Positions 43,420 to 52,500 of a stretch of DNA of 64,000 nucleotides are shown piece after piece (the stretch's first letter is position 1; the number at the start of each line of letters is the position of its first letter). A model generated the notes under the pieces. It saw nothing but the letters and a program-made list of their open reading frames with translations. It did no database searches and was not told the origin of the DNA. The position numbers and the translations under genes are program-made. The stretch is from the NCBI GenBank assembly GCA_964457335.1, contig CAYWGD010000026.1:5629-69628 (forward strand), written 5' to 3'. Source of the DNA: CAJBVW01 sp964457335. Lineage in GTDB: Bacteria; Myxococcota_A; UBA796; SXON01.

Positions 43420-45890
43420 TCCGCTTCCCGCTGGCGCTCCTGCTCGCCGCGTGCACTGCGCCGAAGGGCGACGACACCCCGGTGGATCCCGACGACACGG
43501 ACGTCGACACGGCGGACACCGCCGACTCCGGCGACACCGACTCCGGCGACACCGACTCCGGCGATACCGACTCCGGCGACACCGCCGCGCCCGACCCGGG
43601 CGCGCACGCCTGGGGCGCGTCCTTCGACGCGGCCGACCTCACCATCGAGGCGTGCGGCAGCAACGACAACGGCACGCATGCCCTCGCGCCGGGCCCCGAC
43701 CTCGACGGCGACGGCCTCGGCGAGCTCGCGATCGGCGCGCCCGGGAACGACACGCGCGGCACGAACGACGGCGCGGTGTATGTGCTAGCCGGGAGCATGG
43801 TGGCCGACGGCGCGCGGAGCTGGGACGCGATCACGATCGTGGTCCCCGCCGAGAGCACGGAGGGCTTCGGCACGTCCGTGACGTGGGTGGGGGACCGCGA
43901 CGGCGACGGGCTCGACGACCTCGTGGTGGGCTCGAACTCCGGCGGCTTGTGGACCGTCTCGGGCGCGGACCTGCTCGCCGGCGGCGAGGTCACACCTCGC
44001 GCGCGCATCGAGGCCGAGAACGTGCGCTTCGCGCGCTGGGCGGACGTGGACCTCGACGGGGTCGACGACTGGTTGTTCGGCTTCCCGGAGGAGGGGCCCG
44101 ACGGCGACTCGTCGGGGGAGGGCGTCATCGCCGTGGTGCGGGACGCCGACTTCACGCTCGACGGCATCACCCGGAGCGAGGTGGCGTACGGGACGGACCT
44201 CCGCTCCGGTGCCGGCGACACGCTCACGGTCCTGCACGAGGACTGGGACGGCGACGGCCTCCCGGAATTCGCCACGATCCTCTACGACGACCTGCACGTC
44301 ATCGGCTCTGCGGCCTTTCTGGCCGGGACCGAGCGGCTCGTGGACGCGGCGCTCACCGACGCGACCTGGCTGTCGGGCCACCAGGTCCTCGCGCCCGGGG
44401 ACATCGACGGGGACGGGCTCGACGAGCTCGTGGTGTTCGACGACAACAACAAGGTCTGCGTCATCAACGGCACGGACGCCGACGGTGACGAGAAGATCTG
44501 CATCCGGGACGTCGGGCTCGGGCCGAGCGCGGCGGCGCTTGGCGACGACCTCGACGGCGACGGCGTGCCCGAGCTCTGGTTCCGCCGCGACGGCTGGCTC
44601 GTCGCGCAGGATCTGGGCGCCTTGTCCCAGGGCATCGAGCTCGAGCTCGCGCGCGTCGCGACCCCGGACACGCCGTACCGGCTCGCCACGCACGAGGGGC
44701 TCGTGTGGGTGAGCGCCTACCTGATCGACGGGGTCGAGGAGGACCTCGGCTGGGCGTACACCCAGTCGTTCACGCCGCAGCGCACGCTCACGCTGCGCGG
44801 CGGGAAGTACGGCGGCTCCCCGCGCTTCGTCGAGTGGCGCGACGTGACCGGCGACGGCGCGGTCGATCTCCTGCTCGACGACGAGTCGGGTGGCAGCCTC
44901 GCGCTGTTCGACGGCGCGACGCTCGCCGCGGGAGGCACCTACCAGTGGTGCGACGCCACCGCGTCCCGTGCGTGGAGCACCGTCGGCTGGTACTGGCTCG
45001 ACGACGTCGACGGGGACGGCGCCGCGGACGTGTTCTGGGTGGACCAGCAGGAGGACGACAGCTACCTCGTGCAGCTCTGGTCGGGGCGCGTGGCGGTGGG
45101 CCTGGAGGACGGCGAGACCCCGATCGCCTCGTGGACCACGGAGGCGAACCTCGCCCGCCTGGAGCAGTGCGACGTCGACGGAGACGGCCAGGACGACTTC
45201 TACGCCCGGGGCACGGAGTACGCGATCCTGTCGGGCCACCCCTCGCCGGACGGCACGCTCCCGCGGCTCGGTGCTCTGCCCATCTCGGACACCTTGTGGT
45301 GCCTGCCCGACGTGGACGGCGACGGGCGCGACGAGCTCTACACCGAGCAATGGGACGTGTATCACTTGTATCACGCGTCCCAGCTCGACCCGGCGGTCTC
45401 CACACGCGCGGAGGACGCCTGGCTCACGATCGGCGGCGAGATGGAGGACCCGGAGCCCATCCACGCGCCCGATGGCGTCGGCGGGCGCGTGGGCTGGTGG
45501 TTCCGCGTGGACGGGGGCTACCAGCTCTGCCTGCTCGATCTCGACGGCCTCTCCGGCGACATCGACGTCGCGGACGTGCCGCAGACCTGCCTGCCCGACC
45601 TCTACTTCCGCGCCGGCACGACTGCCTGGCTCGACGCGGCGGTCGGCGACGCCACGCTCGACATCCTGATCCACGGCACGTCGGCCGCCCGCGACGAGTC
45701 CGTGCGTGTCGTGGACGGCGCGACGCTCGGAGCCTCCACGATCCTGGTCGCCGAGGCCACTGGTCAGGCAGGGCCCGGGCCCGACCTGCTCGGCGTGGGG
45801 GCCGGCGCCATCTGGAGCGTCCGAAACGATCCCGACGGATCCGGCGCGGACATCCTCGACGTGGTCTACGCCCGCGCGTCGGAGGAGTGA
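43416..45890 (+). CDS. FG-GAP lipoprotein, paralogue 3 of 3
   Basis: 824 residues. GTG 43416 overlaps the previous stop (GTGA). Signal MIRFPLALLLAAC with lipobox Cys13. Linker of repeated DTDSGDTDSGD units (~30-55), then the same propeller repeats as paralogues 1 and 2 (GPDLDGDGLGELAIGAPGND, TWVGDRDGDGLDDLVVGSNSGG, HEDWDGDGLPEFATILYDDLHVIGS). Most similar to paralogue 2 by eye. Together the three genes look like local duplications; expansions of this kind are common in surface-protein families of Myxococcota. Confidence 0.83.
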   Translation: MIRFPLALLLAACTAPKGDDTPVDPDDTDVDTADTADSGDTDSGDTDSGDTDSGDTAAPDPGAHAWGASFDAADLTIEACGSNDNGTHALAPGPDLDGDGLGELAIGAPGNDTRGTNDGAVYVLAGSMVADGARSWDAITIVVPAESTEGFGTSVTWVGDRDGDGLDDLVVGSNSGGLWTVSGADLLAGGEVTPRARIEAENVRFARWADVDLDGVDDWLFGFPEEGPDGDSSGEGVIAVVRDADFTLDGITRSEVAYGTDLRSGAGDTLTVLHEDWDGDGLPEFATILYDDLHVIGSAAFLAGTERLVDAALTDATWLSGHQVLAPGDIDGDGLDELVVFDDNNKVCVINGTDADGDEKICIRDVGLGPSAAALGDDLDGDGVPELWFRRDGWLVAQDLGALSQGIELELARVATPDTPYRLATHEGLVWVSAYLIDGVEEDLGWAYTQSFTPQRTLTLRGGKYGGSPRFVEWRDVTGDGAVDLLLDDESGGSLALFDGATLAAGGTYQWCDATASRAWSTVGWYWLDDVDGDGAADVFWVDQQEDDSYLVQLWSGRVAVGLEDGETPIASWTTEANLARLEQCDVDGDGQDDFYARGTEYAILSGHPSPDGTLPRLGALPISDTLWCLPDVDGDGRDELYTEQWDVYHLYHASQLDPAVSTRAEDAWLTIGGEMEDPEPIHAPDGVGGRVGWWFRVDGGYQLCLLDLDGLSGDIDVADVPQTCLPDLYFRAGTTAWLDAAVGDATLDILIHGTSAARDESVRVVDGATLGASTILVAEATGQAGPGPDLLGVGAGAIWSVRNDPDGSGADILDVVYARASEE

Positions 45891-45991
45891 GCGGGGCAGC
45901 CGCTCCGCGCTGCGGCGACGGGGGTGCCGGGTGGGGCGCCGGCGGCTCGGGTGGCCGCTCGCGCCGCCAGGGTGCAGCGCCACGTGAGTGC

Positions 45992-46030
45992 GGGGGGCGT
46001 TGCGGGGGGCGGAGCCCCCCGCCCCAAGAA
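45992..46030. terminator. GCGTTGCGGGGGG hairpin between convergent genes
   Basis: GGGGGG-C-GGAG-CCCCCC-GCCCCA stem-loop (46003-46025) preceded by GGGGGGCGTTG. Located between the end of paralogue 3 (45890) and the crtY stop (46040), where a bidirectional terminator is expected. Same element as at 28315. Confidence 0.5.
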
Positions 46031-46039
46031 GAAGCAGCC

Positions 46040-47263
46040 CTACGATCCCGGGAAGGTCGACCGGAGCACGGCGAGGCCCTCGGCGGAGAGGCCGGCCCGG
46101 GCGAGGGACCACTTGAGCGAGGCGGGCACGTCGCGGAAGAGGGTCCATAGGACGCGGCGGAGCGCGGGCGCGGGGTGGCGGTCGGAGAGGTAGCCGGCCC
46201 AGTCGGCGGCGGGGAGGCGGAAGAAGGCGTCGAAGAAGGCGCGGGTGGTGGGCGGATCCATGGCGAGGAGCGCCTCGAGGCCGAAGCGGTACAGCGCGCG
46301 GCGGGCGCGGCGGTCGGGGGGCCAGAGCGCGTCCCAGCCGGCGGCGACGGCGCGGGCGGGGCCGTCGGAGAGGCCGGCCACGACGGCGTCGGCGAGGCGG
46401 TCGGCGGCACCGAGGACGCGCGGGAGGAGGTAGCCGGTGGCGGGGTGGACCATCCCCGCGGCGGCGCCGAAGCCGAGCACGCGCGGGTCGGCGGGGATGG
46501 CGCCCCCCATCGTGATGGAGACCCACTCCTCCTGGGGATCGGCGGGCGCGCGGACGCCGAGGGCGGCGAGGCGGCGATCGAGGCGCGCGCGGAGGAGGTC
46601 GGCGGGGACGGCGGGGCGGGCGGCGAGGGCGGTCTCCTCGACGAAGACGCGGCCGTCGGCGAGCGGGAGGACGTAGAGGAAGGTGGGCGGGGCGTCGTCG
46701 GCGCCGAGGGGCGCGGGGTCGAAGTCCATGAGGACGGCGCGGTCGGCGGGCCAGGGGGTCGGGCCGTCGAGGTGGCGGCCGACGGCGGTCTGGAAGGCGG
46801 GCGCGGGCCGGGACGGGGGGCGAAGGAGCGCGGAGGGCTGGCCGGTGGCGTCGATCACGACGGCGGCGGCGACGGTGCCGTCGGCCAGCGCGAGCTCGGT
46901 GTGGGTGGCGTGGTGGGTGGCGCCGCGCACGGTGGTGGGGAAGCGCGCGGCCGCGGCGGCCCGGGCGGCGAGGCGCGCGGCGAGGCGGGCCTTGTCGACG
47001 CGGGCGTAGGCGCGGTCGAGGTCGTGGCGGCGGCCCCCGCCGAAGGACGCGACGGCGCCGGGCCAGCGCTGGTCGACGACGTCGGCGTGGCCGACCTCCG
47101 CGAGCTCGTCCTCCCAGGCGCAGTAGGTGGGGCGCCAGGCGGGCGGGCCGTCCCCGAGGTCGGGCGCCACGAGCCCGACGCGGAGGCCCCGATCGAGCAG
47201 CGCGGCGGCCACGGCGAGCCCCGCGGGACCGGCGCCGAGCACGAGGACGTCGAGGCCGGGCAT
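46040..47263 (-). CDS. crtY: Lycopene beta-cyclase (CrtY/CrtL type)
   Basis: 407 residues. ATG 47263 with SD AGGAG just upstream. Flavoprotein that closes a beta-ionone ring on lycopene or a related psi end. Seen: DVLVLGAGPAGLAVAAALLDRGLRVGLVAP dinucleotide fold, TYCAWEDEL (conserved after the fold), the cyclase motif TFLYVLPLADGRVFVEETALAARP (~195-218) and GMVHPATGYLLPRVL (~280-294). This is the single-chain CrtY/CrtL type, unlike the split CrtYc/CrtYd type known in Myxococcus. It is apart from the main crt operon by ~9 kb but fits the same pathway: one end cyclised, the other hydrated by CrtC. Confidence 0.9.
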   Translation of the reverse strand: MPGLDVLVLGAGPAGLAVAAALLDRGLRVGLVAPDLGDGPPAWRPTYCAWEDELAEVGHADVVDQRWPGAVASFGGGRRHDLDRAYARVDKARLAARLAARAAAAARFPTTVRGATHHATHTELALADGTVAAAVVIDATGQPSALLRPPSRPAPAFQTAVGRHLDGPTPWPADRAVLMDFDPAPLGADDAPPTFLYVLPLADGRVFVEETALAARPAVPADLLRARLDRRLAALGVRAPADPQEEWVSITMGGAIPADPRVLGFGAAAGMVHPATGYLLPRVLGAADRLADAVVAGLSDGPARAVAAGWDALWPPDRRARRALYRFGLEALLAMDPPTTRAFFDAFFRLPAADWAGYLSDRHPAPALRRVLWTLFRDVPASLKWSLARAGLSAEGLAVLRSTFPGS

Positions 47264-47308
47264 GGGCGCTCCTAACCTCCGGACGGGCGCGTGCGGACGC
47301 CGAGGAGC

Positions 47309-47337
47309 TTGACAGCGGCGGCCGGGTGCGCAACGTG
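47309..47337 (+). promoter_or_regulatory. Promoter candidate of the SNF2 gene
   Basis: Perfect TTGACA (47309-47314), then CAACGT (47331-47336) after 16 bp, nine bases before ATG 47346. Transcription would begin at or next to the start codon. Confidence 0.4.
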
Positions 47338-47345
47338 CGCCCCCG

Positions 47346-50300
47346 ATGCACCCGGCCCTCGGCGCCAACGACACCCCGGCCGCCCTCGCGGCGAGCGCGA
47401 CCCGCCTCGGGCTCGACCCGGTGCTGGACGCGCGGCTGCTCGACTGGTTCGAGGCGAGCGGGCTCTCGCCCCTGACCCTCCGCCTCGTGCAGCGGCTCGC
47501 GCTCACGCAGGGCTGCGGGACGCCGCGCGCGCTGCTCGAGCAGCCCCGGGTGTGGGACGCGCTCGGGCGGGGCGTGGCGCGCACGGTCCTCGACGACCTG
47601 GGCGAGTGGATGGCGGGCGTGGCGGCGCGGGACGGGCTCCTCGCGAAGGCGCCGGAGGTGGCGCCGGCGGGGGCGGAGCGGGCGGGTGCGGGCCGCGCGG
47701 CGTCGGAGGCGGACGTGGCGCATGCGCGCGCGGGGGTGAACGTGGCCCCGACGGGGGCCGTGCTGGCGCCGGGGATGTCCCTGGCGGCGCTGCGCGCGTG
47801 GGCGGAGGCGCGGCAGGTGACGCCGGAGCTCGCGCGGGGGGCCCGGGTGCTCGACGATCGCGTGGTCGGGCGCGCCCGCCACTGGTTCTGGCGCGCGCCG
47901 AGCGCGACGATCGCCGACGTGGTGACCGCCGCGCCGCGGCGTCCGGGCGCGGACGCGGTGCCCGAGGAGATCCAGGAGGCGGCGGTCGAGTGGCTGGACG
48001 AGCGCGCGAAGCGCGTGGCCCGGGCGCTGCTCGACGAGCGGGCGGCGCTGGAGGGCCGGGCGCCGCCCGAGGAGGCGCCGCTCCGGGCGCTCTGGGAGCG
48101 CGTGACGGAGGCACGGCGTGTGTTGCGCGAGCAGGTGCTCCCGATCCCGTCGGACGAGGCCGAGCGGATCGTGCTGTTGCGATCGGAGGATCCCCCGACG
48201 TGGGCCGTGCGCGACAGCTGGCTGCGCGTGTGTGACCGCGGGGGCGCGTCGATCGCGGGGGTGCGGCTCCAGGCGGGCGCCGACGAGCCGCTCCTCACGT
48301 GCAACTGCGGCGGCGAGGCGCGCTGCGCGCTCGGGCTGACGGCCCTCGACTCGCTGCACGACGCGCTGGGGCGGCCGGGCCACCCGGAGCGGGCGTGGCT
48401 CCGCGAGGTGCTCGGCACGCCCGCGTGGCGACGCGCGCTGGCGGACCTGGACGCGTTGCTCGTGACCGAGGAGCCGGACGACGGCGTGCCGGGCTGGCGC
48501 GTGGACCCCGACCGCGCCGAGGTGACGCCGCTCTGGTGCCGGCCGAAGAAGCGCGGGGAAGGCTGGAAGCTGACGAAGGTGACCCTCGACGAGCTCGTGC
48601 AGGCGCCGGCGCGGTGGTCGTCCCCCGCGGACCGGGACGTGCGCGACCTCTTGCTGGCGGACCGGGAGGGCGTCGCGTTCGCCGCCATGCTCTCGCGGCT
48701 CGTCGGGCACCCGCGCGTGTTCCTCGGGAGCGAGCGGGTGCCGGTGCGGCGCTCGCCGATCGGCGCGGACTGGAACCCCACGGACGACGGCGGCGTGCGC
48801 GTCGGGCTGCGCGTGGGGGAGCGGCCGATCGAGGCGGAGGAGCTGGCCGACCTGCTCGGGGACGACGGCTGGTACGTGCTCCACGACGACGACGGCTTCG
48901 ACGTGTTCGCGTCCGACCGCGCGACCGCGGCGTTCGTGCATGCGCTCGCGCGCCGCGGGCAGGTGTTCCCGGCGGAGGCCGCGGAGGCGCTGCTGGCGCG
49001 GCTCGAGCCGCTCTCGCGGGTGATCCCGGCGCGGGTGGCGCCGCAGCTGCGCGGCCGGGCCAAGGAGCCGGACGACCGGCCGTTGTTGCGGCTCGATCCG
49101 CTCGGGGAGGGCGGGCTGCTCGTGACCGCGCTGGTGCGGCCGCTCGCGGGCGGGCCGGCGTTCCCCCCGGGGGAGGGGCCCGACGAGCTGCACGCGGGGG
49201 TCGGCGAGGGGCGGGTGCACGTGCAGCGGGTGCGCGCGGCCGAGCCGGGCCGCGTGCGCGCGGCGATCGCGGGGCTGCCGCTGCCGGCGGGGGCGGAGGG
49301 GCCGGCGTTCACGTGGACGCTCGGCGACGCGGAGGCGGCGCTCGACCTCGCGAGCGCGCTCCAGGGGCGGCCGATCGTGGTGGAGTGGGCCGGCCCGCCG
49401 CGCCGGACGAAGACCGTCGGGGCGCGCGATTTGCGGCTGCAGGTGACGAGCGCGCGGGATTGGCTCGACGTGGGCGGCGGCATCGAGGTGGATGGGGCGA
49501 CGGTGCAACTCGGGGCGCTGCTCTCCGCGGTGCTGGCGGGGCGGCGGTACGTGGCCGTGGACGGCGAGTCGTGGGTGCGCATCGGCGACGAGCTCTCGGC
49601 GCAGCTCGCGGCCGTGGCGGAGGTCGCGGAGGCCGGCGGCGGGGGCGCGGAGGTGCCGAAGCTCGCGGCGCCGGTGCTCGACGGGCTCCAGGCCGCGGGC
49701 GCGGCGATCGAGGCCCCGATGGGCTGGGACGACCTGATCCAGCGGGCGCGCGCGGCGGAGGGCTGGGAGCCGGAGGTGCCGGCCGGGCTCGCGGCGGAGC
49801 TGCGCGACTACCAGCGGGCGGGTTTTGCGTGGATGGCGCGGCTCGCGCGCTGGGCGCCCGGGGCCTGCCTCGCCGACGACATGGGCCTGGGCAAGACGGT
49901 GCAGGCGCTGGCGCTGCTCGTGCACCGCGCGGAGCTCGGCCCCGCGCTGATCGTGGCGCCGACGTCCGTGGGCTTCAACTGGATCCGCGAGGCGGCGCGT
50001 TTCGCCCCCGGGCTGCGGGTGCGCGCGCTCCGCGGGGCCGACCGGCGCGCGATGCTGGCGGACCTGGGGCCCGGGGACGTGCTCGTCACGAGCTGGGACC
50101 TGCTCCCGCGCGACATCGACGCGCTGGCGGAGGTGCGCTTCGGGACGGCGGTGCTCGACGAGGCCCAGGCGATGAAGAACGCGACGACGGCCCGGGCGAA
50201 GGCCGCGGCGCGGCTGGTCGCGGACTTCCGCGTGGCGCTCACCGGTACGCCGGTCGAGAACCGGGTGAGCGAGCTCTGGAGCCTGTTCCGCGTGGTCGCG

Positions 50301-51188
50301 CCGGGGCTCCTCGGGAGCTGGGAGCGCTTCCGGACCCGCTTCGCGAGCGCGATCGAGCGCGACGGGGACACGCGGCGGCGGGCGGCGCTGGCGCGGCTCA
50401 TCCGGCCGTTCCTCCTGCGGCGCGTGAAGTCCGAGGTCGCGCGCGAGCTGCCGCCACGCACCGACGTGAACGTGGAGGTGCTGCTCTCGCGCGAGGAGCG
50501 GCAGCTCTACGACGCCGCGCGCGCCACGTTCGCGGCCCAGCTCGCCGACGACGCGGGCCCGCCCGAGCAGCGGCGCTTCAAGGTGCTCGCCGCCCTGACG
50601 CGGTTGCGGCAGCTGGCGTGCCATCCCCGCCTGCTGGATCCGGAGACGACCGTGCCCTCGTCCAAGCTCGGGCGGCTCGTGGAGATCGTGGCGGAGCTGC
50701 GCGAGGAGGGGCACCGCGCGCTCGTGTTCAGCCAGTTCACGCGGCAGCTCGCGCTCGTACGGGAGGTTTTGACGGCGGCGGGCGTGCCGCTCCGCTACCT
50801 GGACGGCGAGACGCCCGAGGCGAAGCGGCGCGCGGAGGTCGACGCCTTCCAGCGCGGGGAGGGCGACGTGTTCCTCATCTCGCTCAAGGCGGGCGGCACC
50901 GGGCTCACGCTGACCGCGGCCACGTACGTGATCCACCTCGACCCGTGGTGGAACCCCGCCGTGGAGGACCAGGCCAGCGACCGCGCCCACCGCATCGGGC
51001 AGACGCAGCCCGTCACCGTGTACCGGCTCGTGGCGAAGGGCACGATCGAGGAGAAGATCCTCGCGCTCCACGGGGAGAAGCGGGCGCTCGTGGAGGGGCT
51101 GCTCGAGGGCACGGGCGAGGCCGCCACGCTCGGCACGGACGAGCTGGTCGCGCTCCTGACCGCGCCCGACGAGGCCGACGAGGTGTAG
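47346..51188 (+). CDS. SNF2-family ATP-dependent DNA helicase/translocase
   Basis: 1,280 residues. Motor: Walker A DDMGLGKTVQAL (Lys850), DEAQ box (938-941, VLDEAQAMKN), TGTPVENRVSELWSLF, then helicase C with ALVFSQFTRQLALV, LISLKAGGTGLTLTAATYVIHLDPWWNPAVEDQASDRAHRIGQTQPVTVYRLVAKGTIEEKI. The N-terminal ~800 residues include a SWIM-like zinc motif CNCGGEARC (Cys319/321/327) whose expected final His is Leu. Bacterial SWIM-SNF2 proteins of this size are common in Myxococcota and other bacteria; the role (transcription recycling, repair or defence) is not established. No neighbouring nuclease or methylase supports a defence role here. Confidence 0.9.
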   Translation: MHPALGANDTPAALAASATRLGLDPVLDARLLDWFEASGLSPLTLRLVQRLALTQGCGTPRALLEQPRVWDALGRGVARTVLDDLGEWMAGVAARDGLLAKAPEVAPAGAERAGAGRAASEADVAHARAGVNVAPTGAVLAPGMSLAALRAWAEARQVTPELARGARVLDDRVVGRARHWFWRAPSATIADVVTAAPRRPGADAVPEEIQEAAVEWLDERAKRVARALLDERAALEGRAPPEEAPLRALWERVTEARRVLREQVLPIPSDEAERIVLLRSEDPPTWAVRDSWLRVCDRGGASIAGVRLQAGADEPLLTCNCGGEARCALGLTALDSLHDALGRPGHPERAWLREVLGTPAWRRALADLDALLVTEEPDDGVPGWRVDPDRAEVTPLWCRPKKRGEGWKLTKVTLDELVQAPARWSSPADRDVRDLLLADREGVAFAAMLSRLVGHPRVFLGSERVPVRRSPIGADWNPTDDGGVRVGLRVGERPIEAEELADLLGDDGWYVLHDDDGFDVFASDRATAAFVHALARRGQVFPAEAAEALLARLEPLSRVIPARVAPQLRGRAKEPDDRPLLRLDPLGEGGLLVTALVRPLAGGPAFPPGEGPDELHAGVGEGRVHVQRVRAAEPGRVRAAIAGLPLPAGAEGPAFTWTLGDAEAALDLASALQGRPIVVEWAGPPRRTKTVGARDLRLQVTSARDWLDVGGGIEVDGATVQLGALLSAVLAGRRYVAVDGESWVRIGDELSAQLAAVAEVAEAGGGGAEVPKLAAPVLDGLQAAGAAIEAPMGWDDLIQRARAAEGWEPEVPAGLAAELRDYQRAGFAWMARLARWAPGACLADDMGLGKTVQALALLVHRAELGPALIVAPTSVGFNWIREAARFAPGLRVRALRGADRRAMLADLGPGDVLVTSWDLLPRDIDALAEVRFGTAVLDEAQAMKNATTARAKAAARLVADFRVALTGTPVENRVSELWSLFRVVAPGLLGSWERFRTRFASAIERDGDTRRRAALARLIRPFLLRRVKSEVARELPPRTDVNVEVLLSREERQLYDAARATFAAQLADDAGPPEQRRFKVLAALTRLRQLACHPRLLDPETTVPSSKLGRLVEIVAELREEGHRALVFSQFTRQLALVREVLTAAGVPLRYLDGETPEAKRRAEVDAFQRGEGDVFLISLKAGGTGLTLTAATYVIHLDPWWNPAVEDQASDRAHRIGQTQPVTVYRLVAKGTIEEKILALHGEKRALVEGLLEGTGEAATLGTDELVALLTAPDEADEV

Positions 51189-51217
51189 GAGCCCCTGGCG
51201 AACGGCGGAGCCGGCGG

Positions 51218-51223
51218 TACAGT
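51218..51223 (+). promoter_or_regulatory. -10-like TACAGT six bases before GTG 51230
   Basis: The spacing predicts a transcript starting at the GTG itself (leaderless mRNA). No -35 recognised. Confidence 0.35.
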
Positions 51224-51229
51224 CTGTCG

Positions 51230-52456
51230 GTGCTCCTCCTCCTCGCCTGCGCGCCGGGCTCCATCGTCCTCCCGCCGGAAGCCACGCCGCCGGTCGTGGA
51301 CTCCGGCGTCGTCGAGGCACCCGAGCGCATCGGCGCGGCGCCCGACACCGGCGAGGAGCCCGGGGACGTGCCGGACGTGCTCTTCGAGGAGGGCCGCGTC
51401 AACCGGCTGGCGTTGGAGCTCGACGCGGACGCGCTGAGCGACATCCGGCGGGACGGCTCGCAGTACGTGCCCGCCACGCTCGTGTACGAGGGCCGGAGCT
51501 GGGAGGTGGCGATCCGCGTGAAGGGGTCGAGCACCTGGTCGGACTTCACCGCGAAGCCGTCGCTCGTGGTGGACGTGAACCGGCTCGTGCCCGACCAGGA
51601 GTTCATGGGGCTGAAGCGGTTCAACCTCCACAACCAGATCATCGACCCGATGATGATGTCGGAGGTGATGTCCTACCGCTACCTGCGCGACGCGGGGCTC
51701 CCGGCGTCGCGCGCGGGCTACGCGCGGCTCACGGTGAACGGCGCGGACTACGGCCTCTACAGCACGGTCGAGGCCATCAACGACGACTTCCTGGAGAGCT
51801 GGTTCGCGGATCCCGACGGCAACCTCTACGAGAACGGCTGGCAGGACTGCGATCTCGACGACGCCGACTGCTTCGAGCCCGAGGAGACCGACGAGGGGGA
51901 CGACGACGCGCTCTACGCGTTGGAGGCGGCCGCGCGCCTGAACGGGGAGGAGTGGGAGGCGGCGATGCGGGAGAAGCTCGATTGGGAGCTGTTCATCCGC
52001 TCGCTCGCCATGGACGCGCTCATCGCCCACTGGGACGGCTACGCCTACGACCGATCCAACTACCACCTCTACCACGACCCCACGGCGGACAAGTGGACGT
52101 TCATCCCGCAGTCCATGGACCTGGACTACGGGTGGCGGCCGTGGAGCTACCCGACCTGCGGCCGCTACGGGGTGGACCCCGCCGACTACACCGAGGGGAT
52201 GCTCGGGCGGAAGTGCCTCGCGAGCGAGACGTGCCGCGCCGAGTACGTGGCGGAGCTGCTCCGACTGAACGACCAGTTCGAGGCCGCGGACCCGGTCGCG
52301 CGGGTCGACACGTTGTACGCGCTCATCGCCGACGAGGTCGCGTCCGACCGGCGCAAGGAGTACGACACCGAGGACTTCGAGGCGCACGTCGCATGCGTGC
52401 GGGCCTGGGTCGAGCAGCGCCCGGACGAGATCCGCGCGTGGGCCGCCGGGCAGTAG
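51230..52456 (+). CDS. CotH-kinase-family lipoprotein
   Basis: 408 residues. GTG 51230 gives a very short signal (MLLLLAC) with lipobox Cys7; a charged n-region is missing, so the true start may differ, but no other in-frame start was found between here and the SNF2 stop. After an acidic Pro-rich linker (~10-50) come CotH features: VNRLALELDADALSDIRRD, VAIRVKGSSTWSDFTAKPSLVVDVN, GLKRFNLHNQIIDPMMMSEVMSYRYLRDAGLPASRAGYARLTVNGADYGLYSTVEAINDDFL and FIPQSMDLDYGWRPW. CotH proteins phosphorylate other secreted proteins in spores; many extracytoplasmic homologues are untested. Likely surface kinase or structural homologue. Confidence 0.85.
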   Translation: MLLLLACAPGSIVLPPEATPPVVDSGVVEAPERIGAAPDTGEEPGDVPDVLFEEGRVNRLALELDADALSDIRRDGSQYVPATLVYEGRSWEVAIRVKGSSTWSDFTAKPSLVVDVNRLVPDQEFMGLKRFNLHNQIIDPMMMSEVMSYRYLRDAGLPASRAGYARLTVNGADYGLYSTVEAINDDFLESWFADPDGNLYENGWQDCDLDDADCFEPEETDEGDDDALYALEAAARLNGEEWEAAMREKLDWELFIRSLAMDALIAHWDGYAYDRSNYHLYHDPTADKWTFIPQSMDLDYGWRPWSYPTCGRYGVDPADYTEGMLGRKCLASETCRAEYVAELLRLNDQFEAADPVARVDTLYALIADEVASDRRKEYDTEDFEAHVACVRAWVEQRPDEIRAWAAGQ

Positions 52457-52485
52457 GCGTCCGGACGCGGCGGGCCCGGAGGCGC

Positions 52486-52491
52486 TAAGCT
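52486..52491 (+). promoter_or_regulatory. -10-like TAAGCT nine bases before ATG 52501
   Basis: Spacing predicts transcription starting within a few bases of the ATG. Confidence 0.35.
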
Positions 52492-52500
52492 CCCGGCGCC

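Noticed and set aside
47346..51188. DISARM/BREX-type defence island around the SNF2 protein
   Set aside because: No DNA methyltransferase, PLD nuclease, BrxC/PglZ or similar gene is nearby; neighbours are crtY and a CotH-like lipoprotein.
43785..51320. A 2,511-codon stop-free frame on the minus strand
   Set aside because: Arg/Pro/His/Ala-rich translation with no domain, antisense to five well-supported genes (the two FG-GAP lipoproteins' region, the SNF2 gene, and so on) apart from the genuine crtY part. It is a by-product of GC-rich codon use.
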